A DNA stretch of 22,845 nucleotides from contig JAAYOB010000032.1 of assembly GCA_012520575.1 (NCBI GenBank), positions 1 through 22,845 of the forward strand, in the 5' to 3' direction. Numbering within the stretch: the first letter of the stretch is position 1; each line of letters starts with the position of its first letter. Source of the stretch: Candidatus Stramentimicrobium fermentans (GTDB taxonomy: Bacteria; Atribacterota; Phoenicimicrobiia; Phoenicimicrobiales; Stramentimicrobiaceae). The notes beneath the pieces were generated by a model that had not been told where the DNA came from, searched no databases, and saw only the letters and a program-made list of their open reading frames with translations. The position numbers were made by a program, and so were the translations under genes. Positions 16,715 through 22,845 of this stretch are shown here, in pieces.

Positions 16715-16742
16715 ACTGCTCTCGATTTCGGGGGCAGTTTTC
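16715..16742 (+). terminator. Terminator after the peptidase gene
   Basis: ACTGCTC (16715-16721) pairs with GGGCAGT (16732-16738, one G-T pair), followed by TTTT and a T-rich stretch. It closes the rightward ABC/peptidase transcript. Confidence 0.6.
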
Positions 16743-16762
16743 ATTTTCAATACCATAAAATT

Positions 16763-17542
16763 TTATAATGAAGATCGTTTTTCCCATTTAGTTACAATCT
16801 CTGCAGAAACCTTATGCTTATTGTCAGCAATTATCTGATCATGGATTAGCATATTTTTCTTATCAGGCAGCGGAAACATTTTTTGTTTTATTACAATATC
16901 CCCGGGGTATTTAATCTCGTGATGGTAAGTTACCTGTATATGTTTTAAAATATACTCTTTCTTTATAAATTCCGGTTTATTATCCATACCCCAATACACA
17001 TATCTGGTGTTATGAACATGGCCTAAAATATCGATATCTTCTTTCTGAACTTGATAAGAGTTTTGAAAACTCTGGTATTCGGTTTGCTGTAATATAGCTG
17101 AATCCTGAATCGCGTCAGAATATGTTTCTTGTTCGCTAATGGGCCAAAGGTTAATTAAATTCCGCGGTATTCTTTCCGACCTGTTCTTGGTTAAATTATA
17201 GAAAATCCAGCGCGAAGACGCTCTTATTATAGGCTTGTTCCGGTTATTTTTCAGCAGAAACTCTCGATAAGCAAAACACCTTTTTACTTTAGAAATCCAG
17301 GTCTCGATAGTGATTTTATCCCTTAATTGAGGCCATTTTTCTATGGCAACATTCCAAGAGAGAACAATCCAGGAAAATCCCTGTTGGAATATATTTTCCA
17401 TAGAATGGCCTAGCGTCTCAGAATGATTTTCTCCTGTATCATTCAAATAATCAATCAGTTTTGAGGGTTTTAACTGACCATTATAGAGGGACTCATAGGA
17501 GTGTACTTCAAATGTTTTTTGAAAAGAAGGTAATTGCGTCAT
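16763..17542 (-). CDS. Acyl-ACP thioesterase-like protein (double hotdog)
   Basis: This 259-residue protein matches bacterial acyl-ACP thioesterases related to plant FatA/FatB, which release free fatty acids from acyl carrier protein. The first hotdog domain shows the DYLNDTGENHSETLG helix (residues 31-45) and WIVLSW. The second contains DIDILGHVHNTRYVYW (about 169-184), aligned with the catalytic DLDVNQHVNN segment of FatB. The aspartate (D171) and histidine (H175) are present, but the catalytic asparagine position holds leucine (L173). It may therefore have altered activity or act on another thioester. The Shine-Dalgarno site is weak. It is transcribed alone, opposite to its neighbours. Confidence 0.82.
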   Translation of the reverse strand: MTQLPSFQKTFEVHSYESLYNGQLKPSKLIDYLNDTGENHSETLGHSMENIFQQGFSWIVLSWNVAIEKWPQLRDKITIETWISKVKRCFAYREFLLKNNRNKPIIRASSRWIFYNLTKNRSERIPRNLINLWPISEQETYSDAIQDSAILQQTEYQSFQNSYQVQKEDIDILGHVHNTRYVYWGMDNKPEFIKKEYILKHIQVTYHHEIKYPGDIVIKQKMFPLPDKKNMLIHDQIIADNKHKVSAEIVTKWEKRSSL

Positions 17543-17668
17543 ATTCTTTTATCTACAGTTATTACTCAAATAGATTTTTTAGTAATGAATATAAAATTTA
17601 TTGAGCTGCCTTTTATTATAGTAAAGAGAGAGATTTTAGCAAGTGTAATTCTAAGGTCATTATTTTAT

Positions 17669-17697
17669 TTGACGAAGATATTTAATTATAATACAAT
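17669..17697 (+). promoter_or_regulatory. Promoter of tRNA-Arg
   Basis: TTGACG (17669-17674) and TACAAT (17692-17697) each match five of six consensus bases with a 17-nt spacer. Start would be near 17704, about 40 nt before the tRNA. The rest of 17543-17742 is AT-rich and shows no gene. Confidence 0.6.
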
Positions 17698-17742
17698 TTG
17701 GTTTAGCTTTAAAGCAGAGCTATATCACACCTTAATCTTAAT

Positions 17743-17819
17743 GCGCCCGTGGCTTAATTGGATAGAGCAACTGACTACGGATCAGTAGACTGGGGGTTCG
17801 AATCCCTCCGGGCGCACCA
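17743..17819 (+). tRNA. tRNA-Arg, anticodon ACG
   Basis: The full cloverleaf can be folded by eye: acceptor stem GCGCCCG/CGGGCGC, D-arm GCTT...GAGC, and anticodon stem ACTGA/TCAGT around the loop CTACGGA with anticodon ACG. The T-arm GGGGG-TTCGAAT-CCCTC also pairs. The discriminator A and the CCA tail are encoded. Wobble A34 needs conversion to inosine by TadA, which is encoded next door. Confidence 0.95.
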
Positions 17820-17975
17820 TTTCAGCTTCAATATTTTAGATAATTAAAATAAAACTGAACTCCCTGTTCTTTAATTAAACTGAAGCTCAATGGGTATCAA
17901 ATATATATCAAAATGAAGAACAAATCAGAAAAGAATTTATAGGTTTATATATCTCTTAAGGGCAAGGGTTGATTT

Positions 17976-18431
17976 ATGGAAGATGAGAACTGCCAACTGA
18001 TAATGGAGGAAGCCCTCCAATTAGCCCGGCAGGCATTCTGCGCACAAGAAGTTCCGGTAGGGGCTGTAATCACTTTAAATGGCGAGATCTTAGCCAGGGC
18101 TTACAATCAGAAAGAAAGAACCAATGACCCTACCGCTCATGCCGAAATATTAGCTATAAGAGAAGCCTGTGCTAAACTAAATAGCTGGCATCTCGATGGC
18201 GCTACCATGTATGTTACCTTAGAACCTTGCCCTATGTGTGCCTATGCCGCTATTCAAGCCCGCCTTAAAAAATTGGTCTTCGGAGCACGCGACCCTAAAG
18301 CTGGTGCAGCCGGCAGTGTCGTTAACATTTTTGAAAAAAAACTGTTCAACCATGAGGTTGAAATAATAGGCGATGTATTGGCAGATGAATGCGGCACTTT
18401 GTTAAAAAAGTTCTTTCAAGACAGAAGATAG
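17976..18431 (+). CDS. tadA: tRNA-specific adenosine deaminase
   Basis: TadA deaminates A34 to inosine in tRNA-Arg(ACG), letting one tRNA read CGU, CGC and CGA. The 151-residue protein has the typical length. The zinc-dependent cytidine/adenosine-deaminase motifs are complete: H55-A-E57, with E57 as the proton shuttle, and PCPMC with C85 and C88 as zinc ligands. AAGGG lies about 8 nt before the ATG at 17976. It sits between tRNA-Arg(ACG), its substrate, and tRNA-Ser(CGA), all on the same strand, which suits co-expression. It is the last ordinary gene before the foreign region. Confidence 0.96.
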   Translation: MEDENCQLIMEEALQLARQAFCAQEVPVGAVITLNGEILARAYNQKERTNDPTAHAEILAIREACAKLNSWHLDGATMYVTLEPCPMCAYAAIQARLKKLVFGARDPKAGAAGSVVNIFEKKLFNHEVEIIGDVLADECGTLLKKFFQDRR

Positions 18432-18472
18432 AAAGTATAATTATTACAATTCTTATTGTTATAAATGGAGAA

Positions 18473-18569
<97 letters not shown>

Positions 18570-18586
18570 TTTCACTTTTTGTGAAA
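18570..18586. terminator. Short hairpin directly after tRNA-Ser
   Basis: TTTCAC (18570-18575) and GTGAAA (18581-18586) flank a TTTTT loop. It may be a weak terminator for the tRNA or part of the junction with the element. The stem is only 6 bp. Confidence 0.3.
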
Positions 18587-18793
18587 TCATAATTGCCCCA
18601 GAAAAACAGTTTGCCCTGCCGAGTCCAAATTAGTTTTCAGGAGTGAAATCATCTGTTTCAGTTTCGGCAAGTCAAGCTTTATAATAAGTCCGTCCAGAGC
18701 CATTTTGCGAAGAAACGCCTCTTGGTTTGTGCCATCGATTCGCGTCATTTTTTCTTTCAGAAGCCGATGTTTCTCCTCCGTCAATCGAATCAT
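18587..18793 (-). pseudogene. Remnant of a MobC-type mobilization protein
   Basis: The 68 residues MIRLTEEKHRLLKEKM...AFLRKMALDGLIIKLDLPKLKQMISLLK match the ribbon-helix-helix and following helices of MobC relaxosome accessory proteins of Clostridia, which help the relaxase at the transfer origin. The match stops after SLLK; the tail TNLDSAGQTVFLGQL is unrelated and ends 20 nt from tRNA-Ser. Upstream the family-like stretch NQKKGLTN continues in another frame next to an AAGGAGG site near 18,830, so the 5' end is also broken. It is probably non-functional. No relaxase follows it on this strand. Confidence 0.6.
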
Positions 18794-18906
18794 GTTGGTT
18801 TGTCAATCCTTTCTTTTGATTTACAGGATTCCTCCTTCTTTGCAAAGAATCAGAGCACCTGGTCTGGATGCTCTATGTATAGGAATATTTAGTTTGCAGT
18901 TGGGAA

Positions 18907-19773
18907 TTAAATAGCTGTCAACCTGTCCGTTATTTGCCTGAAGAATTCTGAACTCCAAGCATCCAAAACGGAAGTGTCGTGTATAAACGGCTCAACATCC
19001 CGTCTGGCCTGTACATAATCAATGCTGTCAAAGCGTTCTGCCAGCATCTTTTTTGTCTCATTCAGAGAACAGTCTGCATCAGCGGTAATGTACTTGGAGT
19101 CAATGAGTCGTTCCCGGAGGTGCTTTTGATTAACTGCTGCACCTCTTGAAAGATAAAAGATATAATCATAAAGATCTCTGCCTTTGATACGACTCTGCCA
19201 CGCACGACAGATGACTGCATGAATTTTCCCGGCAAACAGAGAGGGCATATCGTACATTTTCACCTCATAGGGCACCGGCAGCAGCCGATATTTGTGCTCA
19301 AATGTAGCATAGGCCGGGGGATTGACATCCACTTCAAACTTTATTCTTACGGTCTCATGTCTGGACACACTTCCCGCAACCTTCTCATCGGCATAGAACA
19401 ACAAAAGGTGCTCTTTCGTGCTCCCTTTCAGAAAAGCGGAACGGATCGTGCTTTCTTTCGTTTTTGCTTTCTCCTGAATTTCCACGTTCAGGCCAAACGA
19501 TTTCACTTCCTTCTCCAGCACAGGGAAATAGGAGCCTAAGTCAAAATCCAATTCTTCGGCCTCCAGTGAAAAATCCAAATCTTCCGAGAAGCGATCAAGA
19601 CCATAGAAGATCCTCAAAGCTGTCCCGCCGTAGAAGGCTGCCTTCTTAAAGAACCCGGCACGAGACAAACCACACAGTACGATTTCCTGCATGATCTCCT
19701 TCATGGCATTTTTCCTGTCATAGATATTTTCTACATGGTAGCTTTTCAGCATCTGTTCAATGACTGCGCTCAT
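18907..19773 (-). CDS. abiEii: AbiEii/AbiGii-family nucleotidyltransferase toxin
   Basis: Toxin half of a type IV AbiE system; such proteins are nucleotidyltransferases that halt growth, giving abortive infection against phages, and some target tRNA. The 288 residues carry the substrate and metal motifs GGTALRIFYG and DRFSEDLDFSL in the first third, and the later conserved KIHAVICRAW...KGRDLYD segment. The length fits the family. Its ATG lies one base after the stop of the antitoxin gene, so the two are translationally coupled. Codon use is richer in G and C than in the genes left of 18,567, which suggests transfer. It looks intact although its surroundings are decayed. Confidence 0.92.
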   Translation of the reverse strand: MSAVIEQMLKSYHVENIYDRKNAMKEIMQEIVLCGLSRAGFFKKAAFYGGTALRIFYGLDRFSEDLDFSLEAEELDFDLGSYFPVLEKEVKSFGLNVEIQEKAKTKESTIRSAFLKGSTKEHLLLFYADEKVAGSVSRHETVRIKFEVDVNPPAYATFEHKYRLLPVPYEVKMYDMPSLFAGKIHAVICRAWQSRIKGRDLYDYIFYLSRGAAVNQKHLRERLIDSKYITADADCSLNETKKMLAERFDSIDYVQARRDVEPFIHDTSVLDAWSSEFFRQITDRLTAI

Positions 19774-19774
19774 A

Positions 19775-20356
19775 TCATATTCTCCTTAAAAGCGAGCAGA
19801 GCTTCTTGATGTTCGTGGTGCGATACGCTTCACTGTACTCACAGACCTTATCTGCATCCAGCTTTTTCAGTTCAGCTTCCTCAATCCGTAAATCTTCCGT
19901 TAGAAGCTGCATGAGCTTCTTTATGTTTGGAACGGGAGAAATCGTATAAAGCTGGTCGCACAGCGCCTTTTCCGGTTCGGCAATCCGATAGAAATAGTCT
20001 CCCTCCTGAATCAATCTGATCCCTAACGGAAACGCCTCTGACGGCACGTCCCGATAAGTGAATGTCCCGAAGGATGTTTCATACTTCTTTTTCTTTTTCT
20101 TTTCAAAGGTAGCGCAGGTAACAGTATATACCGCTTCGGGAATCAGTCCATAATAGCCTAAGGCATATTCAAAAGAAATGTATGACGGACCATAAATACT
20201 GCCTGCAAGCAGATGGGCTGGCACATTTGGGTCGGTTTCATAGAGTCCTCTTGTAATAGGAAAGCATTCGCCACGCTCTACCATGCGCGAGAGCTTTGAC
20301 TTTGGAGATCCATATTCGTTTAATTCTTCTAAGAGCATTGCTGTTGTCTTTATCAT
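19775..20356 (-). CDS. abiEi: AbiEi-family antitoxin and transcriptional regulator
   Basis: Partner of the AbiEii toxin; AbiEi proteins have an N-terminal winged-helix DNA-binding domain that represses the operon and a C-terminal antitoxin domain. The 193-residue product shows the N-terminal helix pair with SKLSRMVERGECFPITRGLYET, then YISFEYALGYYGLIPEAVY and TCATFEKKKKKKY, characteristic of the family. The start was set at 20356 because GAGGTG (complement of 20362-20367) lies at ideal distance; the frame stays open 10 codons further upstream without such a site. A run of six lysines is encoded by an A-rich tract prone to slippage. It directly precedes the toxin gene with a 1-nt gap. Confidence 0.9.
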   Translation of the reverse strand: MIKTTAMLLEELNEYGSPKSKLSRMVERGECFPITRGLYETDPNVPAHLLAGSIYGPSYISFEYALGYYGLIPEAVYTVTCATFEKKKKKKYETSFGTFTYRDVPSEAFPLGIRLIQEGDYFYRIAEPEKALCDQLYTISPVPNIKKLMQLLTEDLRIEEAELKKLDADKVCEYSEAYRTTNIKKLCSLLRRI

Positions 20357-20433
20357 ATTTTCACCTCGCAGTCTCATTATATGCAACTATCCGGTGAAAA
20401 TCAAGTAGTTTTGAAAAAGAATTTGCCGCCAAA

Positions 20434-20553
20434 CTGGGCAAAGCCCAGAGTTCCGCTAAAAACGGAACGAAAAACTTGAAGTCGTCCAATCCGAAAGGGT
20501 CGCTTCTGCGTGCGGGCGGAAGGGTTTTTTGGGGGGGGGAATTCCACCCGCCC
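20434..20553 (+). other. Hairpin-rich, GC-rich non-coding region, candidate transfer origin
   Basis: The region upstream of abiEi holds CTGGGC/GCCCAG (20434-20448), GTTCCG/CGGAAC (20450-20468) and GGGCGG/CCGCCC (20514-20519 with 20548-20553), the last flanking a run of nine G (20531-20539). Neighbouring MobC and relaxase remnants make a former oriT plausible, but no nick site can be named. The stretch 20,387-20,737 otherwise carries no gene I can support, although long frames stay open through it. Confidence 0.35.
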
Positions 20554-20737
20554 TACAAATTTTGGGCGAAATCAGTTCGAATTTTTTCGAAAGCACACCT
20601 CCACAGAATCCCGTCTGTAGTCAGCAATTACAGACTTTTTATCTTTGTTTTTATAGTACCAACCTCGAGTTTTTTCGTTACTTACTGTCATGTTGTTTCT
20701 CAAAAACAGCTTTCTTTAGGATATTCATAGTTCGTAT

Positions 20738-20895
20738 AGCCGTACCGTTGAAGAATTAAAGAGCATCGAAGCTTGCCTGCACAAGATCACAAGATACAGC
20801 CTCTCATCAAAAACATCACTAATTATCAGAAGTTCAAGCCAGTCCATGATGCCTACATGAAGGCGAAATATAAACCGGTGTTCAAAGCAAAATAG
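20738..20895 (+). pseudogene. C-terminal remnant of a mobilization relaxase
   Basis: Two frames together give a charged helical segment: RTVEELKSIEACLHK in the first, then HKIQPLIKNITNYQKF and DAYMKAKYKPVFKAK in the second. This looks like the C-terminal coiled region of MobA-type relaxases of Clostridia, an assignment from memory. The frames are split by a tandem 8-bp duplication, CACAAGAT twice at 20780-20795; removing one copy joins them. A TAG at 20893 follows where the family-like sequence seems to go on (EVRQAV). The catalytic domain is absent. The remaining stretch 20,896-21,146 shows no gene, only an 11-bp direct repeat TTGTGATATAA (20959 and 21028). Confidence 0.5.
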
Positions 20896-21146
20896 GAAGT
20901 CAGACAAGCAGTATATTCTTGGAGAATAGGGCTTTCTTAGTCCGACTACCGCGCAGGATTGTGATATAATAAGCTGAAACTATTATATGAGTTTCCGCAT
21001 TATAATATTATTGAAATTGCAGGCAGTTTGTGATATAAGTAGTAAATCAATATAGCCCTCACACAAAGCATAGAAACAATAGACATTTTCACGAAAGTAA
21101 GTCATAATGAAGTCATAGAAACAGCTATTGGGATTGTGACACAAGA

Positions 21147-21338
21147 GATATTTGTGAGATTGCGCAAGTGAATCATTTTAACAGGCAACTCTATAAGAGT
21201 GCCGATGACGCATTGTACGAGATTAAGCGCCGTGGTAAGAATGGATATGCACTCCTTAACGATGCGGGAGAATATGCTTATTCAAGTTTCAGTGCGTCTG
21301 TATCTCCCAATGGTGCAGACGCCAAAGGGGAGCATTGA
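21147..21338 (+). pseudogene. C-terminal remnant of a GGDEF (diguanylate cyclase) domain
   Basis: The frame ending at TGA 21336-21338 encodes LYKSADDALYEIKRRGKNGYALL, the typical last helix and strand of GGDEF domains that make cyclic di-GMP. It is followed by a short tail ending in ADAKGEH. The catalytic GG(D/E)EF motif and everything before it are missing, and the frame is closed by a TGA shortly upstream. It is therefore a relic. The stretch 21,339-21,485 after it holds no recognisable gene. Confidence 0.6.
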
Positions 21339-21497
21339 TTTAGATATTAAATACGTGGCGCCGGAAAAATACCTGCGAGACCCCAAGGGTTTCATAAACA
21401 TACCGGAAAAATGACAGACTTGCCCGAAAAGAGGAAAGAAGCAGAGAGACTTGTAATAGCGGAGATTTGAAAACCTTACTTTTTTGGAGATGAGATT

Positions 21498-22845
21498 ATG
21501 AGATATAGCTTACTCGTGTCAACTATATACTATATTTGCGGTTTTTTTTACATGGTTTTTGGTGCGTATGCAATAGATGTTAACGCAAAAAGCTATATCA
21601 ACAGGCTATTTCTCTTAACAACAAGCTCATTGGCAGTTTGGTCATTTACGTATTCCATTGCAAGTTCAGCGCCTACAGCGGAAGCAAGTGCTTTTTGGAG
21701 GTGTATGTCTGTTTTCGGTTGGGGATTTTTTCATACTCTTTTACTCCACTTTGCATTAATCCTGACAAATCATCGCTTTCAACTAAACAAACTAAGCAGA
21801 GCAATTATCCTATACCTACCTTCTGTTATCAATGTAATTCTGTTTGCGCCATTTGGATTTCTCGCAGAGAAACAATATGAAATGGTGCCGAGTGATTTCG
21901 GATGGGTAAACATGCTTCCTGCAAATATTGGGCAGATTTGGATTAACGTATACTACATTACCTATACAGTCATTACTATTGTATTGTTGATTCGCTGGTG
22001 GAGGGAAATTGAACCTGATAGCCCTCTGAAGCGGCAGATAACACATTTCCTTATATCCATGATGTTTCCATTTGTTGTGGGGTCGATAACGGATATTTTG
22101 CCCGGTATGTTAGGATTAGAGCAGCGGATTCCTGCACTTGCAATTCCGTTTATGATTCCTTCCACAATATCTTTGTTTATTACATTGAGAAGATTCGGGT
22201 TGCTTCTGGAAAGGAAAATGGAAATACCCCTGCTTCCGGAAGTCGGCAAATCCACAGATGAAGAACGAATGCGTTTGTTTGAAACGGCAGCAGCCATATT
22301 TATGATCGGTGCCGTAGGATCCCTTTTTTCAGGATATTTTATTGCAAGAGAGAGTTTAGTAGATGAGCTTCTGCTCACTGCAGTCGTGTTTAGTCTCGGT
22401 ATTTTTTTAAGATTTATACCGCTTATAACAAAAAATCATACAGAACAGAATACCCTCTTCCTGATAGCAAGTATAATAGGCATGACTTTTTTTATAATTA
22501 AAGACATTGATAAAGGGGCAATATCAGTATGGGCAGTATACACAATATTTCTTTTGTATACCGTTGTTCTTAATAGTGATCGCCATGTGCTTTTCTTTTT
22601 GTGGGTAACCCTGATAATTCAAGTTGCTCTTTGGATAGCTTACCCGAAGGTTCATGCTGTTGTCGATAATGCTCAGTATTTGAAAAGAATTTTTATTATT
22701 ATACTTTCTTATGCTGCCGTACGCTACCTCACCAACGAATACTCCCTAAAAGAGCGCGGCTATGAACTGTTTGCACGGGAACAGGAAATACTGGAGAAAA
22801 TCTCCTCTAACTTCATTTCAGTCACCACTGAAAACATGAGAGAGA
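21498..22845 (+). CDS. Large membrane sensor protein, 3' end beyond the window
   Basis: An open frame runs from the ATG at 21498 to the window edge (449 codons, no stop). GGAGA at 21486-21490 is a good ribosome binding site. The first 230 or so residues form seven hydrophobic segments with RCMSVFGWGFFHTLLLHFALIL and PFMIPSTISLFITLRRFG, like the N-terminal 7TM sensor domain of histidine kinases and GGDEF/EAL proteins. A second set of membrane helices spans about residues 265-410. A cytoplasmic coiled segment (EYSLKERGYELFAREQEIL) then leads into EKISSNFISVTTENM, which resembles the linker to a GAF domain in clostridial GGDEF/EAL proteins. The output domain is not in the window. The upstream GGDEF relic hints at a cyclic-di-GMP gene cluster. 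Confidence 0.8.
   Translation, partial: MRYSLLVSTIYYICGFFYMVFGAYAIDVNAKSYINRLFLLTTSSLAVWSFTYSIASSAPTAEASAFWRCMSVFGWGFFHTLLLHFALILTNHRFQLNKLSRAIILYLPSVINVILFAPFGFLAEKQYEMVPSDFGWVNMLPANIGQIWINVYYITYTVITIVLLIRWWREIEPDSPLKRQITHFLISMMFPFVVGSITDILPGMLGLEQRIPALAIPFMIPSTISLFITLRRFGLLLERKMEIPLLPEVGKSTDEERMRLFETAAAIFMIGAVGSLFSGYFIARESLVDELLLTAVVFSLGIFLRFIPLITKNHTEQNTLFLIASIIGMTFFIIKDIDKGAISVWAVYTIFLLYTVVLNSDRHVLFFLWVTLIIQVALWIAYPKVHAVVDNAQYLKRIFIIILSYAAVRYLTNEYSLKERGYELFAREQEILEKISSNFISVTTENMRE

Noticed and set aside
17534-17788. Plus-strand open frame of 84 codons before and into tRNA-Arg
   Set aside because: It overlaps the tRNA, lacks a ribosome binding site and family likeness, and contains the tRNA promoter.
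20476-20759. Two overlapping open frames of 76-84 codons in the GC-rich non-coding region
   Set aside because: They lack start signals and recognisable protein features, and run through hairpins and a G9 run; better seen as non-coding element DNA.
20959-21038. Two TTGTGATATAA repeats, considered as CRISPR or att-like repeats
   Set aside because: There are only two short copies without regular spacing or cas genes, so no array can be supported.

Overview
The window reads as two blocks of different origin. Positions 1 to about 18,570 look like chromosomal DNA of a strictly anaerobic, AT-rich bacterium. The evidence is a one-chain pyruvate:ferredoxin oxidoreductase, consensus sigma-70-type promoters and strong Shine-Dalgarno sites. 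Two abundant-looking solute-binding proteins have ordinary signal peptides without a lipobox cysteine, which fits a periplasm and so a cell with an outer membrane. My guess from gene content is an Atribacterota-like or deep Firmicutes-like lineage, but no phylogenetic marker here settles it. From the 3' end of tRNA-Ser (18,567) to the right edge the style changes. There are degenerate conjugation and mobilization genes, an AbiE toxin-antitoxin pair, a GGDEF remnant and a large membrane sensor cut by the window edge, all resembling genes of gut Clostridia. This is either an element integrated beside the tRNA or an assembly join.

Layout: (1) 1-8,290 holds housekeeping genes: nifJ, lgt, a nitroreductase, a DUF1461/TIGR01906 membrane protein, a small unknown membrane protein, and convergent murD. 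Unusual palindromes lie upstream of nifJ, between nifJ and lgt, and before the DUF1461 gene. (2) 8,418-16,620 is the most interesting part. Two tandem genes for DUF3798-type exported proteins each have their own perfect TTGACA/TATAAT promoter and a long leader, and each is followed by an intrinsic terminator. Behind the second terminator come a two-domain ABC ATPase and two permeases of the sugar/nucleoside (BPD_transp_2) type, then an M24 Xaa-Pro-type peptidase. No classical binding protein is present, so the DUF3798 proteins are the likely receptors of an importer whose substrate is unknown. (3) 16,763-18,567 holds an acyl-ACP thioesterase-like protein (minus strand), tRNA-Arg(ACG), tadA and tRNA-Ser(CGA). 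TadA edits the wobble A of exactly the tRNA encoded next to it. (4) 18,568-22,845 is the decayed mobile region.

The likely joint function of block 2 is high-level production of two paralogous periplasmic receptors, with limited transcriptional read-through into one shared membrane transporter. A cytoplasmic metallopeptidase may process the imported compound. The paralogs share a 122-nt block covering the ribosome binding site and signal peptide with no differences, while the mature parts have diverged. This points to gene conversion or strong selection.
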